DNA from: Protaetiibacter sp. SSC-01
GTDB lineage: Bacteria > Actinomycetota > Actinomycetes > Actinomycetales > Microbacteriaceae
Reading direction: 5' to 3'
DNA: 64,000 bases
NCBI RefSeq assembly: GCF_014483895.1
Contig: NZ_CP059987.1
Location: 1,488,001 to 1,552,000, forward strand
Of this stretch, positions 18,420 through 28,225 are shown piece by piece (position 1 is the stretch's first letter; each line of letters starts with the position of its first letter). The notes below the pieces were generated by a model. The model saw only the letters and a program-made list of their open reading frames with translations, made no database searches and was not told where the DNA came from. Position numbers and translations under genes: made by a program.

Positions 18420-20519
18420 GTGGCAGCACTCTCCTGGGACGAGCTCGACAAGAAGGCGGTCGACACGGCGCGCATCCTCGCCGCGGACGCCGTGGAGAAG
18501 GTCGGCAACGGCCACCCGGGAACGGCGATGAGCCTCGCGCCCGCCGCCTACCTCCTCTTCCAGAAGGTCATGCGTCATGACCCGTCCGACACGCACTGGG
18601 TCGGGCGTGACCGCTTCATCCTCTCCGCGGGCCACAGCTCGCTGACCCAGTACGTCCAGCTCTACCTGGGCGGCTTCGGACTCGAGCTCGACGACCTCAA
18701 GTCGCTCCGCACCTGGGGCTCGAAGACCCCCGGTCACCCCGAGTACGGCCACACGGACGGCGTCGAGATCACGACGGGCCCGCTCGGCCAGGGCATCTCC
18801 TCCGCCGTGGGCTTCGCCTACGCGCAGCGCTTCGAGCGCGGTCTCTTCGACCCCGAGGCGGCCGACGGCGCGAGCCCGTTCGACCACTTCACCTACGTCA
18901 TCGCGGGCGACGGCGACCTGCAGGAGGGCGTGAGCGCCGAGGCATCCTCGCTCGCCGGCCACCAGCAGCTCGGCAACCTCATCGCGATCTACGACTCGAA
19001 CCAGATCTCGATCGAGGACGACACCAACATCGCCTTCACCGAGGATGTGGCCAAGCGCTACGAGGCGTACGGCTGGCAGGTGCAGACCGTCGACTGGAAG
19101 AAGACGGGCGAGTACGTCGAGGACGTGCAGGCCCTCTACGACGCGATCCTCGCGGCGCAGGGCGAGCGCGACAAGCCGAGCCTCATCATCCTCAAGACGA
19201 TCATCGGATGGCCGAGCCCCAAGAAGCAGAACACCGGCAAGATCCACGGATCGGCGCTCGGCGCCGAGGAGCTCGCCGCGGTCAAGCAGGTGCTCGGCTT
19301 CGACCCGGCCGAGACGTTCGTCGTCGCGGACGAGGTCATCACGCACACGCGCGCGCTCGTCGAGCGCGGCCAGGAGGCGCACGCCGAGTGGCAGAAGGCC
19401 TTCGACGCCTGGGCTGCCGCGAACCCCGAGAAGAAGGCGCTCTTCGACCGCATCGAGTCCGGCGCGCTGCCCGAGGGCATCGAGGACGCGCTCCCCGTGT
19501 TTGAGGCGGGCAAGGACCTCTCGACGCGCGCTGCGAGCGGCAAGGTGCTGGGCGCGCTAGGCGCCGTCATCCCGGAGCTGTGGGGCGGATCCGCCGACCT
19601 CGCCGAGTCGAACCTCACGACGATCGAGGGCGCCAAGTCGTTCGTGCCGCCGCAGTGGTCGACGCACGAGTGGTCGGGCGACCAGTACGGCCGCGTGCTG
19701 CACTTCGGCATCCGCGAGCACGCCATGGGCGCGATCCTCAACGGCATCGTGCTGCACGGCAACACGCGCGCCTTCGGCGGCACGTTCCTCATCTTCAGCG
19801 ACTACATGCGCCCGGCGGTGCGTCTCGCGGCCCTCATGAAGGTGCCGTCGATCTTCGTCTGGACGCATGACTCCGTCGCGCTGGGCGAGGACGGCCCCAC
19901 GCACCAGCCGATCGAGCAGCTCACGGCCCTCCGCGCCATCCCGGGCCTCGACATCGTCCGCCCCGCGGACGCCAACGAGGTCGCATGGGCGTGGAAGACG
20001 ATCCTCGAGCGCCGCAACGGTCCGGCGGGCATCGCGCTCAGCCGGCAGAACCTCCCCGTGTTCGCGCGCGGCGAGGGCGCGGCCGAGGGCGACACCCTCG
20101 CCTCGGCGCAGAACGTCTCGCGTGGCGCGTACGTGCTCGCCGAGGCTCCCGGCGGCACGCCCGACGTCATCCTGCTCGCGACGGGCTCCGAGGTGCAGTT
20201 CGCCCTCGAGGCGCGTGAGCAGCTGAAGGCCGAGGGTGTCAACGCGCGAGTCGTGTCGGTGCCGAGCCAGGAGTGGTTCGCCGAGCAGGACGCCGCGTAT
20301 CGCGAGTCGGTGCTGCCGTCGTCGGTCACCGCGCGCGTGTCGGTCGAGGCCGGCCTCTCGCTCACGTGGGCGCCGTTCCTCGGCGCGCACGGCCGCGCCG
20401 TGTCGATCGAGCACTTCGGCGCGTCGGCCGACTACAAGACCCTCTACCGCGAGTTCGGCATCACGACGGAGCACGTCGTCGCGGCCGCCAAGGACTCCCT
20501 CGCCGCGGCGAGCAACTGA
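18420..20519 (+). CDS. tkt: Transketolase
   Basis: A 699-residue thiamine-diphosphate enzyme interconverting pentose, hexose, triose and tetrose phosphates. It shows the N-terminal GNGHPGTAMSLAP, the ThDP-binding GDGDLQEGVSAEAS ... N stretch, and the C-terminal pyrimidine-domain block DSVALGEDGPTHQP. GTG 18420 is preferred over ATG 18384 because GAAAGG sits about 10 bases ahead and the protein then starts like the family. It is the first gene of tkt-tal-pgi-zwf-opcA-pgl. Confidence 0.97.
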   Translation: MAALSWDELDKKAVDTARILAADAVEKVGNGHPGTAMSLAPAAYLLFQKVMRHDPSDTHWVGRDRFILSAGHSSLTQYVQLYLGGFGLELDDLKSLRTWGSKTPGHPEYGHTDGVEITTGPLGQGISSAVGFAYAQRFERGLFDPEAADGASPFDHFTYVIAGDGDLQEGVSAEASSLAGHQQLGNLIAIYDSNQISIEDDTNIAFTEDVAKRYEAYGWQVQTVDWKKTGEYVEDVQALYDAILAAQGERDKPSLIILKTIIGWPSPKKQNTGKIHGSALGAEELAAVKQVLGFDPAETFVVADEVITHTRALVERGQEAHAEWQKAFDAWAAANPEKKALFDRIESGALPEGIEDALPVFEAGKDLSTRAASGKVLGALGAVIPELWGGSADLAESNLTTIEGAKSFVPPQWSTHEWSGDQYGRVLHFGIREHAMGAILNGIVLHGNTRAFGGTFLIFSDYMRPAVRLAALMKVPSIFVWTHDSVALGEDGPTHQPIEQLTALRAIPGLDIVRPADANEVAWAWKTILERRNGPAGIALSRQNLPVFARGEGAAEGDTLASAQNVSRGAYVLAEAPGGTPDVILLATGSEVQFALEAREQLKAEGVNARVVSVPSQEWFAEQDAAYRESVLPSSVTARVSVEAGLSLTWAPFLGAHGRAVSIEHFGASADYKTLYREFGITTEHVVAAAKDSLAAASN

Positions 20520-20552
20520 CCCGAACCCCCTCCACGGAAGAAGATCCACATC

Positions 20553-21665
20553 ATGTCCGAGAACACCAAGACCGCCGAGCTGTCCGCACTCGGTGTGAGC
20601 ATCTGGCTCGACGACCTGTCGCGCGAGCGCATCGCCTCGGGAGGGCTCGAGAAGCTCATCGCCGAGCGCGACGTCGTCGGCGTCACCACCAACCCGACGA
20701 TCTTCGCCGCGGCCCTCGCCAAGGGCCAGGCCTACGACGAGCAGGTCGCGGGCCTCGCGAAGTCGGGCGCGAGCGTCACCGACGCCGTCTTCGAGATCAC
20801 GACGGATGACGTGGCCACTGCGTCCGACATCTTCCGCCCGGTGTACGACGCCACGAACGGCGTCGACGGCCGCGTCTCGATCGAGGTCGAGCCGGGCCTC
20901 GCGCACGACGCCACCGGCACGATCGCGCAGGCCGAGCAGCTGTGGGCCAAGGTCGACCGCCCGAACGCGATGATCAAGATCCCCGCGACCATCGAGGGCC
21001 TCGAGGCGATCACCGAGACGATCGCGAAGGGCATCAGCGTCAACGTGACCCTCATCTTCAGTCTCGAGCGCCACCGGGCCGTCATCGAGGCTTACCTCGC
21101 GGGTCTGGAGAAGGCCCAGGCCGCCGGCCACGACCTCTCGACGATCCACTCGGTCGCCTCGTTCTTCGTGTCGCGCGTCGACACCGAGATCGACAAGCGC
21201 CTCGAGGCGATCGGAACGGATGAGGCGGTCGCCCTCAAGAGCAAGGCGGGCGTCGCGAACGCCCAGCTCGCCTACCAGCTCTTCGAGGAGGAGTTCGCGA
21301 CCGACCGCGCGAAGGCGCTCCTCGCCGCCGGTGCGAACCTGCAGCGGCCGCTGTGGGCGTCGACGGGCGTCAAGGACCCGGCCCTCCCCGACACGCTCTA
21401 CGTCACCGAGCTCGCGGTGTCGGGCGTCGTCAACACGATGCCCGAGAAGACCCTCGAGGCGACCTTCGATCACGCTCCCCTGCACGGCGATGCCGTGACG
21501 GGCTCCTACGCCGCGGCCCGCAAGGTGCTCGACGACCTCGCGGCCGTCGGCGTCGACTACGACGACGTCACCGAGACCCTCGAGCGCGAGGGCGTGGAGA
21601 AGTTCATCGTGTCGTGGAACGAGCTGCTCGACACGGTCACGGCGGCGCTGGAGGCAGCGAAGTGA
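20553..21665 (+). CDS. tal: Transaldolase
   Basis: A 370-residue transaldolase of the long actinobacterial type, transferring dihydroxyacetone between sugar phosphates through a Schiff base. The catalytic lysine is K142 in [12 protein letters not shown]; the N-terminal TTNPTIF and the [15 protein letters not shown] strands fit the family. It lies 33 bases after tkt; its stop overlaps the pgi GTG as GTGA. Confidence 0.97.
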   Translation: MSENTKTAELSALGVSIWLDDLSRERIASGGLEKLIAERDVVGVTTNPTIFAAALAKGQAYDEQVAGLAKSGASVTDAVFEITTDDVATASDIFRPVYDATNGVDGRVSIEVEPGLAHDATGTIAQAEQLWAKVDRPNAMIKIPATIEGLEAITETIAKGISVNVTLIFSLERHRAVIEAYLAGLEKAQAAGHDLSTIHSVASFFVSRVDTEIDKRLEAIGTDEAVALKSKAGVANAQLAYQLFEEEFATDRAKALLAAGANLQRPLWASTGVKDPALPDTLYVTELAVSGVVNTMPEKTLEATFDHAPLHGDAVTGSYAAARKVLDDLAAVGVDYDDVTETLEREGVEKFIVSWNELLDTVTAALEAAK

Positions 21666-23260
21666 CCGTCACGGTCGCCGTGACGGGTGCGGCGGCCGAG
21701 GCCGTCGCACGGCACGTCCCCCAGCTCGTGGCGGACGGCGTGGCCGGTCGCATCACGACGCAGGACGAGACCCTGTGGGGTGCCGCGGCCGAAGACGAGG
21801 CGTCGAAGCGCCTCGGCTGGACGGAGGCCGTCGCGGTCTCAGAGGGCCTCGTCGACGACATCCTGGCCCTGCGCGACGAGCTGCGAGGGAAGGGCGTGAA
21901 CCACATTGTGCTCGGCGGCATGGGCGGCTCCTCGCTCGCGCCCGAGGTCATCGCGAACACCTACGGTGTCGCCCTCACGGTGCTCGACTCGACCGACCCC
22001 GCCCAGGTGCGCGCGGCCCTCGAGGACCGCCTCGCCTCGACGGCCGTCGTCATCTCGTCGAAGTCGGGCTCGACCGTCGAGACCGACAGCCAGAAGCGCG
22101 TCTACGAGAAGGCCTTCCGCGACGCGGGGATCGACCCGACCGAGCGCATCGTCGTCGTGACCGACCCGGGCTCGCCGCTCGACCAGTCGGCGCGCGCCGA
22201 CGGCTACCGCGTCTTCAACGCCGACCCCACCGTGGGCGGACGCTACTCGGCCCTCACGGCCTTCGGCCTCGTGCCGACAGGCCTCGCGGGCGTCGACATC
22301 GCCGAGCTGCTCGACGAGGCCCAGGCCGTGACGCTCGAGCTCGCCCTCGACGACGAGCGCAACCCGGGCCTCGTGCTCGGCGCCGCGATCGCAGGCACCT
22401 CGCCGCTGCGCGACAAGCTCGGGATCGTCTCGGACGGCACCCACATCGTCGGCTTCGGCGACTGGGTCGAGCAGCTCATCGCCGAGTCGACCGGCAAGGA
22501 CGGCACCGGTGTGCTCCCCGTCGTGCTCGACGTCGACTCCTACGAGGTCACGGCGGGTCTCCCCGACGTCCAGATCGTGCGGCTCGTCGCCAACGAGCGA
22601 GAGACGCGCGAGGTCCGCGCGGGCGAGATCGAGGTGTCGGGCTCGCTCGGCGGCCAGCTCCTCGTGTGGGAGTACGCGACCGCGGTCGCGGGGCGCCTCC
22701 TGGGCATCAACCCGTTCGACCAGCCCGACGTCGAGTCGGCGAAGATCGCCGCGCGCGGTCTCCTCGACGCACGCCCGGAGCCCGTCCCCGCGCTCTTCAC
22801 GAGCGAGGGCGTCGAGGTGCGCACGGCCGGCGGACTCGAGGTCGCCGACGAGACCCTCGACGGCGCCATCGACGCGCTCCTCGCGGCTCTCCCCGAGAAC
22901 GGCTACGTCTCGGTGCAGGCCTACCTCGACCGCCCCGCCTTCCCGGGCCTCCCCGCCATCCGCGAGGCGCTCGCGCGCCGCTCGGGTAGGCCGGTGACCT
23001 TCGGATGGGGCCCTCGGTTCCTGCATTCGACCGGCCAGTTCCACAAGGGCGGGCCCGCGATCGGCGTGTTCCTGCAGATCGTCGGCGCCGGTGGCGAGGA
23101 CCTCGAGATCCCCGAGCGTCCGTTCACCTTCGGCCAGCTCATCCAGGCGCAGGCCGCGGGCGACGCGAGCGTGCTCGCCGACCACGGCCGCCCTGTGCTG
23201 ACGCTCACGCTCCCGGACGTCGTCGACGGTGTCGCGACGCTCCGCGAGCGGATCGGCTGA
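21662..23260 (+). CDS. pgi: Glucose-6-phosphate isomerase
   Basis: A 532-residue phosphoglucose isomerase linking glycolysis with the pentose phosphate operon. It has the SIS-type phosphate-binding block [13 protein letters not shown] and a [14 protein letters not shown] active-site stretch typical of the divergent actinobacterial Pgi. GTG 21662 overlaps the tal stop. In this lineage pgi sits inside the tkt operon, so hexose entry and the PPP are co-expressed. A late K/H-containing stretch ([10 protein letters not shown]) matches the C-terminal active site. Confidence 0.92.
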   Translation: MTVTVAVTGAAAEAVARHVPQLVADGVAGRITTQDETLWGAAAEDEASKRLGWTEAVAVSEGLVDDILALRDELRGKGVNHIVLGGMGGSSLAPEVIANTYGVALTVLDSTDPAQVRAALEDRLASTAVVISSKSGSTVETDSQKRVYEKAFRDAGIDPTERIVVVTDPGSPLDQSARADGYRVFNADPTVGGRYSALTAFGLVPTGLAGVDIAELLDEAQAVTLELALDDERNPGLVLGAAIAGTSPLRDKLGIVSDGTHIVGFGDWVEQLIAESTGKDGTGVLPVVLDVDSYEVTAGLPDVQIVRLVANERETREVRAGEIEVSGSLGGQLLVWEYATAVAGRLLGINPFDQPDVESAKIAARGLLDARPEPVPALFTSEGVEVRTAGGLEVADETLDGAIDALLAALPENGYVSVQAYLDRPAFPGLPAIREALARRSGRPVTFGWGPRFLHSTGQFHKGGPAIGVFLQIVGAGGEDLEIPERPFTFGQLIQAQAAGDASVLADHGRPVLTLTLPDVVDGVATLRERIG

Positions 23261-23263
23261 GCG

Positions 23264-24805
23264 ATGCCGGCGGAGATCTCGCGGAATCACAACCCGCTCC
23301 GGATCCCGACGGATCGGCGGCTCAACCGCATCGCGGGCCCGTCGAGCCTCATCATCTTCGGTGTGACGGGCGACCTGTCGCGCAAGAAGCTGATGCCGGC
23401 GGTCTACGACCTCGCCAACCGCGGACTGCTCCCGCCGGGCTTCGGCCTCGTCGGCTTCGCGCGCCGCGACTGGGCCGACCAGGACTTCGAGAAGGTCGTG
23501 CACGACGCGGTCAAGCAGTACGCGCGTACGCCCTTCGACGAGGACGTGTGGCGCCAGCTCAAGCAGGGCATCCGGTTCGTGCAGGGCGAGTTCGACGACG
23601 ACAGCGCGTTCGACCGGCTCAAGCAGACGCTCTCCGACCTCGACGAGACGCGCGGCACGAACGGCAACCACGCCTTCTACCTGTCGATCCCGCCCAAGTC
23701 GTTCCCCGTCGTCACCGAGCAGCTGCGTCGCTCGGGCCTCGCCGAGCAGGTGCCCGGTCAATGGCGTCGCGTCGTCATCGAGAAGCCGTTCGGGCACGAC
23801 CTGCAGTCGGCCCGTGAGCTCAACGACGTCGTCGAGTCGGTGTTCCCCGCCGACAGCGTGTTCCGCATCGACCACTACCTCGGCAAGGAGACCGTCCAGA
23901 ACATCCTGGCGCTCCGCTTCGCCAACCAGCTCTACGAGCCGATCTGGAACGCCAACTACGTCGACCACGTGCAGATCACGATGGCCGAGGACATCGGCGT
24001 CGGCGGCCGCGCGGGCTACTACGACGGCATCGGCGCGGCGCGCGACGTCATCCAGAACCACCTCCTGCAGTTGCTCGCGCTCACGGCCATGGAAGAGCCG
24101 GTGTCGTTCGACGCCGCCGACCTCCGTGCCGAGAAGGAGAAGGTGCTCTCGGCCGTGCACCTGCCGAAGGACCTCGGCACCGCGACGGCCCGCGGCCAGT
24201 ACGCGGGCGGATGGCAGGGCGGCGAAAAGGTGCTCGGGTTCCTCGACGAGGACGGCATGAACCCCCAGTCGGTCACCGAGACCTACGCGGCGCTCAAGCT
24301 CGAGATCAACACGCGCCGCTGGGCGGGGGTGCCGTTCTACCTGCGCGCCGGCAAGCGCCTTGGACGCCGCGTCACCGAGATCGCGGTCGTGTTCAAGCGC
24401 GCACCGCAGTACCTGTTCGCCGAGTCGCAGACCTCGGCGCTGGGCTCCAACGCGCTCGTCATCCGTGTCCAGCCCGACGAGGGCGTCACCATCCGCTTCG
24501 GCTCCAAGGTGCCGGGTGCGGGGATGCAGGTGCGCGACGTCACGATGGACTTCGGGTACGGCCACGCCTTCACGGAGGCGAGCCCCGAGGCCTACGAGCG
24601 GCTCATCCTCGACGTGCTGCTCGGCGACCCGCCGCTCTTCCCGCGCCACGAGGAGGTCGAGCTCAGCTGGAAGATCCTCGACCCCGTGGAGCAGTACTGG
24701 GAGTCGCTCGGCGGCCCCCTCGAGCAGTACAAGCCCGGCACGTGGGGTCCCGCGTCCGCCGACGAGCTGCTCGCGCGCGACGGCCGCACCTGGCGTCGTC
24801 CATGA
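23264..24805 (+). CDS. zwf: Glucose-6-phosphate 1-dehydrogenase
   Basis: A 513-residue G6PDH, the NADPH-producing first step of the oxidative PPP. The dinucleotide-binding motif is GVTGDLSRKK (residues 33-42), and the active-site peptide is RIDHYLGKE with its catalytic His and Lys. Next to it are opcA, the assembly/activation factor, and pgl for the following step. It begins 3 bases after the pgi stop. Its stop codon borders a short hairpin before opcA. Confidence 0.97.
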   Translation: MPAEISRNHNPLRIPTDRRLNRIAGPSSLIIFGVTGDLSRKKLMPAVYDLANRGLLPPGFGLVGFARRDWADQDFEKVVHDAVKQYARTPFDEDVWRQLKQGIRFVQGEFDDDSAFDRLKQTLSDLDETRGTNGNHAFYLSIPPKSFPVVTEQLRRSGLAEQVPGQWRRVVIEKPFGHDLQSARELNDVVESVFPADSVFRIDHYLGKETVQNILALRFANQLYEPIWNANYVDHVQITMAEDIGVGGRAGYYDGIGAARDVIQNHLLQLLALTAMEEPVSFDAADLRAEKEKVLSAVHLPKDLGTATARGQYAGGWQGGEKVLGFLDEDGMNPQSVTETYAALKLEINTRRWAGVPFYLRAGKRLGRRVTEIAVVFKRAPQYLFAESQTSALGSNALVIRVQPDEGVTIRFGSKVPGAGMQVRDVTMDFGYGHAFTEASPEAYERLILDVLLGDPPLFPRHEEVELSWKILDPVEQYWESLGGPLEQYKPGTWGPASADELLARDGRTWRRP

Positions 24806-24831
24806 TGCGGAAGGCCTCGGACCTCCGCATC
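24804..24831 (+). other. Stem-loop between zwf and opcA
   Basis: GATGCGG-a-AGG (24804-24814) pairs with CCTCCGCATC (24822-24831) around a short loop, with one bulged A. It begins within the zwf stop codon and ends 26 bases before the opcA ATG. No U-run follows, so it may be an mRNA processing or stability element rather than a terminator. Confidence 0.5.
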
Positions 24832-24857
24832 GAGATGCGGCACATCAGGAGAGAACC

Positions 24858-25820
24858 ATGATCGTCGACCTTCCCGACACCACCACGAGCGCCATCTCCA
24901 AGGCCCTCGTGAAGATCCGCGAGGAGGGCGGCGCGGTCGCCCTCGGCCGCGTGCTGACCCTCGTCATCGCGACGACCCTCGGCGACGAGGAGGAGGCCAT
25001 CGAGGCCGCCAACGACGCCTCGCGCGAGCACCCGATGCGCGTCATCGTGCTCTCCCGCCGCGCCGAGCCCGCCGACGACGAGGAGGCCCGCATCGACGGG
25101 CAGATCCGCGTGGGCGGCGACGCGGGCGCGAGCGAGGTCGTCGTGCTGCGCGCCTACGGCGCCGCCGCATCCGACGAGGAGGGGCTCGTCATGAGCCTCC
25201 TGCTGCCGGATGCGCCCGTGGTCGTGTGGTGGCCGCGGCAGGCGCCCGAGGTGCCGAGCGCATCCGCTCTCGGTCGCATCGCACAGCGCCGTATCACGGA
25301 TGCCGCGGAGCACCCGCGCCCCGTCGAGGCTCTCGCGACGCTCGGCCGGACCTACCGCCCCGGCGACACCGACTTCGCCTGGACGCGGCTCACCCTGTGG
25401 CGCGCCCAGCTCGCGGCGGTGCTCGACCAGCCGCCGTACGAGCCCGTCGAGCGGATCGCCGTGAGCGGCTCGTCCGACTCCCCGTCGACCGAGCTCCTCG
25501 CCGCCTGGCTGCGCCTGCAGCTCGACGCACCCGTCGACCTCGAGACGACGGATGTGCGCGGCTCGACCGGCATCCACGGCGTGACGCTCACGCGCGCGTC
25601 GGGCGACGTCCGACTCGAGCGCGAGCAGCCCGGCATCGCGACGCTCGCGCAGCCGAACCAGCCGTCCCACGACATCTCGCTCCCCCGCCGCAGCCTGCGC
25701 GACTGCCTCGCCGAGGAATTGCGTAGGCTCGACCCCGACGACCTCTTCGGCGAGGTCGTGCAGAAGGGGCTCGCGCTCATCGAGGCGCCCGCCACGGGAG
25801 CCGGGTCCGGAGGGAAGTGA
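24858..25820 (+). CDS. opcA: Glucose-6-phosphate dehydrogenase assembly protein OpcA
   Basis: A 320-residue OpcA-family protein that assembles or activates G6PDH in actinobacteria and cyanobacteria. It begins MIVDLPDTTTSAISKALVKIREEGG and carries the conserved SLLLPDAPVVVWWP segment. ATG 24858 is preceded by AGGAGAG. It is placed directly after zwf, as is usual, and overlaps pgl by GTGA. Confidence 0.94.
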   Translation: MIVDLPDTTTSAISKALVKIREEGGAVALGRVLTLVIATTLGDEEEAIEAANDASREHPMRVIVLSRRAEPADDEEARIDGQIRVGGDAGASEVVVLRAYGAAASDEEGLVMSLLLPDAPVVVWWPRQAPEVPSASALGRIAQRRITDAAEHPRPVEALATLGRTYRPGDTDFAWTRLTLWRAQLAAVLDQPPYEPVERIAVSGSSDSPSTELLAAWLRLQLDAPVDLETTDVRGSTGIHGVTLTRASGDVRLEREQPGIATLAQPNQPSHDISLPRRSLRDCLAEELRRLDPDDLFGEVVQKGLALIEAPATGAGSGGK

Positions 25821-26623
25821 CCGTGAGCGAACGACGTGTGCGCGTCTACGACGGCAAGGCGAGTCTGGCGACTGCGGTCGCGGCCCGCTTCGTGAAGCGG
25901 ATGCGCGAGATCCTCGACGAGAAGCCCGAGGCGCACGTCGTGCTCACGGGTGGCACGATGGGCGAGGCCGTCCTCGCGGCCGTCGCCGGCGCGAAGGGCT
26001 CCGACAAGGTCGACTGGTCGCGCGTCACCTTCTGGTGGGGCGATGAGCGCTACCTCCCGAAGGGCGACCCGGAGCGCAACGAGACGCAGTCGCGCCGCGC
26101 TCTCCTCGACGCCCTCGACCTCCGCCCCGAGCAGATCAAGGCCTTCCCCGCACTCGGCGAGCACGCCACGATCGAGGAGGCAGCCGAGGCGTACGCTGCA
26201 GAGCTCGCGGCCGCGGCGCCGGACGGCGCCGACCACCCGGTCTTCGACCTCACGTTCCTCGGCGTCGGACCCGACGGGCACGTCGCATCCCTCTTCCCCG
26301 ACCACGAGGCCGTGCGCGACCGCGCGAACGTCGTGCTGCCGGAGACGAACTCACCGAAGCCCCCGCCCGAGCGCCTCACGCTCACGCTGCCCGTCATCAA
26401 CTCCTCGGAGCGCGTGTGGCTCGTTATGGCAGGCTCCGACAAGGCGGGCGCTCTGGGCCTCGCACTCGCCGATGCGAACCCCGCCGACGTTCCCGTCGCG
26501 GGCGTGCGCGGCAGACTCCGCACGGTGTTCTTCGTCGACGTGGACGCCGCGGCCGAGGTGCCCGAGAACCTGCTTACGCGCGAGCGCTTCTGGACCGCGG
26601 CGCACGAGGTCCCGCAGGCCTGA
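25817..26623 (+). CDS. pgl: 6-phosphogluconolactonase
   Basis: A 268-residue Pgl (NagB/RpiA fold), hydrolysing 6-phosphogluconolactone after zwf. Diagnostic blocks are VVLTGGTMG, VTFWWGDERYLP and LTFLGVGPDGHVASLFP. GTG 25817 overlaps the opcA stop; a second GTG at 25823 is an equally possible start. It is the last gene of the operon; 6-phosphogluconate dehydrogenase (gnd) is not here. Confidence 0.95.
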   Translation: MTVSERRVRVYDGKASLATAVAARFVKRMREILDEKPEAHVVLTGGTMGEAVLAAVAGAKGSDKVDWSRVTFWWGDERYLPKGDPERNETQSRRALLDALDLRPEQIKAFPALGEHATIEEAAEAYAAELAAAAPDGADHPVFDLTFLGVGPDGHVASLFPDHEAVRDRANVVLPETNSPKPPPERLTLTLPVINSSERVWLVMAGSDKAGALGLALADANPADVPVAGVRGRLRTVFFVDVDAAAEVPENLLTRERFWTAAHEVPQA

Positions 26624-26688
26624 GCGCCGCGCCCGCGCAGCGTCGAAGCCCGCGGGAGCGATCGCTCAGACGGGCTGACCGGGATGCG

Positions 26689-27057
26689 TCAGGAGGCGGG
26701 AGCGGCGGTACCGCGACGCTCGCGCAGCTGACGGAGCGCGTCCTCGAGGATCTGCTCCGCCTCCTGCTCCGTGCGGCGCTCCTTCACATACGCGAGGTGC
26801 GTCTTGTAGGGCTCCGTCTTCTGGAGCGCGGGAGGGTTGTCCTTGTCGCGACCCGCCGGCAGACCCGTCGAGGGGCTGTCGATGATGTCGGGGATCTCCT
26901 CCTCGGGGAGGTTCGCCGCGAAGTAGCGGACCGTCTCGTTGCCGAGCGCGTCCCAGTACGAGACCGCGACGCGGTCGGCGTGATAGCCGCGATCCTGCTC
27001 GCCCATGGGGCCGGATCCGACGCGGGAACCGCGGATGGCGCTGCCGCCCGATGCCAT
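26689..27057 (-). CDS. rbpA: RNA polymerase-binding protein RbpA
   Basis: A 122-residue RbpA, an actinobacterial factor that binds the principal sigma factor and stabilises open promoter complexes. It has a glycine-rich N-terminus (MASGGSAIRGSRVG), a beta core with VSYWDALGNETVRYF, and a basic C-terminal helix (KTHLAYVKERRTEQEAEQI). It has no cysteine, so it does not bind zinc through the core. ATG 27057 follows GGAGAGAG. It converges on pgl with a 65-base gap. Confidence 0.92.
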   Translation of the reverse strand: MASGGSAIRGSRVGSGPMGEQDRGYHADRVAVSYWDALGNETVRYFAANLPEEEIPDIIDSPSTGLPAGRDKDNPPALQKTEPYKTHLAYVKERRTEQEAEQILEDALRQLRERRGTAAPAS

Positions 27058-27092
27058 AGCTCTCTCCTCGGGTGTGGTGGTCGCGGCGCGGC

Positions 27093-27356
27093 TTAGACGC
27101 CGACGCCGAACTTGGTGAGAAGGCCCAGCACGACGATGGAGAAGAACCACGTGATGCCGAGCGCGACCGTGATGCGGTTGAGGTTGCGCTCCGCGACGCC
27201 GGAGGCGCCCAGGTTGCTCGTCACACCGCCGCCGAACATGTCGGACAGGCCGCCACCGCGTCCCTTGTGCAGCAGGATCAGCAGCGTCAGCAGGAGGCTG
27301 GTGATGCCGAGCAGGATCTGGAAGGCGACCTGCACGATCGACCAGAGAACGTCCAT
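27093..27356 (-). CDS. secG: Preprotein translocase subunit SecG
   Basis: An 87-residue protein with two membrane helices joined by the SecG loop KGRGGGLSDMFGGG. It is an accessory subunit of the SecYEG channel. It follows tpiA on the same strand, the usual gap-pgk-tpi-secG order. ATG 27356 is chosen because it starts the first helix. A TATACT box about 60 bases upstream suggests it can also be transcribed alone. Confidence 0.95.
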   Translation of the reverse strand: MDVLWSIVQVAFQILLGITSLLLTLLILLHKGRGGGLSDMFGGGVTSNLGASGVAERNLNRITVALGITWFFSIVVLGLLTKFGVGV

Positions 27357-27389
27357 GACGAGTGTCTTCCTGACTTTCGGGCTTGCGGG

Positions 27390-27416
27390 TCGGCCGAAGG
27401 GCCGAGGTTCAGTATA
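27390..27416 (-). promoter_or_regulatory. secG promoter element and small hairpin
   Basis: TATACT on the minus strand (27411-27416) is a good -10 for secG. Downstream of it in the leader is a 6-bp stem TCGGCC/GGCCGA (27390-27405, loop GAAG). Confidence 0.4.
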
Positions 27417-27430
27417 AGCGAGGGGCCGGT

Positions 27431-28225
27431 TCAGAGCGTGCCGACGTGGCTCTTGAAGCGCACGATGCTCGCGAACTCCTCGAGCTGGAGGCTCGCGCCG
27501 CCCACGAGGGCGCCGTCGACATCCGGCTCCTTGAGGAAGCCCGCGATGTTCGCGGCCTTCACCGAGCCGCCGTACAGGATGCGCGTGGCCGCGGCGGCCT
27601 CGTCGCCCTGCACCTCGGCGAGCACGGTACGCAGAGCCTCGCACACCTGCTGCGCCTGGGCGCTCGTGGCCGCCTGGCCGGAGCCGATCGCCCAGACGGG
27701 CTCGTAGGCGACGACGATCTCCTTGCCCGCGACGGCGCCTTCGAGCGCGGCGCGCAGCTGCGCGACGGGTACGGCGCTCGGGCCGTGCTGCTCGAGGTCC
27801 TCGGCGGTCTCCCCCACGCAGATGACGGGCACGATGCCGTGACGGTGGGCCGCGGCGACCTTCGCCGCCACGATCTCGTCGGACTCGGCGTGGTACTGGC
27901 GACGCTCCGAGTGCCCGATGATGACGTACGCGGCGTCGAGCGAGGCGAGGAAGGCGCCCGAGACCTCACCCGTGTAGGCGCCCGAGTCGTGCTGCGACAG
28001 GTCCTGCGCGCCAAACTTGAGCTCGAGCTTGTCGCCCTCGATGAGCGTCTGCACGGAGCGCAGGTCGGTGAACGGCGGGAAGACGGCGACCTCGACGTCG
28101 GAGAAGTCGTGGTTCTTGTCCTTGAGCGTCCACGCGAGCTTCTGCACGAAGGCGATCGCCTGCAGGTGGTCGAGGTTCATCTTCCAGTTGCCGGCGATGA
28201 ACGGTGTGCGGGTGGCGTTCGCCAT
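27431..28225 (-). CDS. tpiA: Triosephosphate isomerase
   Basis: A 264-residue TIM barrel interconverting dihydroxyacetone phosphate and glyceraldehyde-3-phosphate. Active-site Lys lies in AGNWKMN, His in IIGHSERR, and Glu in VAYEPVWAIG; the phosphate loop GGSVKAAN is intact. ATG 28225 overlaps the pgk stop (TGATG) and has GGGAGA just upstream, so it is preferred over ATG 28237. Confidence 0.97.
   Translation of the reverse strand: MANATRTPFIAGNWKMNLDHLQAIAFVQKLAWTLKDKNHDFSDVEVAVFPPFTDLRSVQTLIEGDKLELKFGAQDLSQHDSGAYTGEVSGAFLASLDAAYVIIGHSERRQYHAESDEIVAAKVAAAHRHGIVPVICVGETAEDLEQHGPSAVPVAQLRAALEGAVAGKEIVVAYEPVWAIGSGQAATSAQAQQVCEALRTVLAEVQGDEAAAATRILYGGSVKAANIAGFLKEPDVDGALVGGASLQLEEFASIVRFKSHVGTL

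Noticed and set aside
21839-24649. 936-codon minus-strand ORF
   Set aside because: Shadow of pgi and zwf, which carry complete family motifs on the plus strand.
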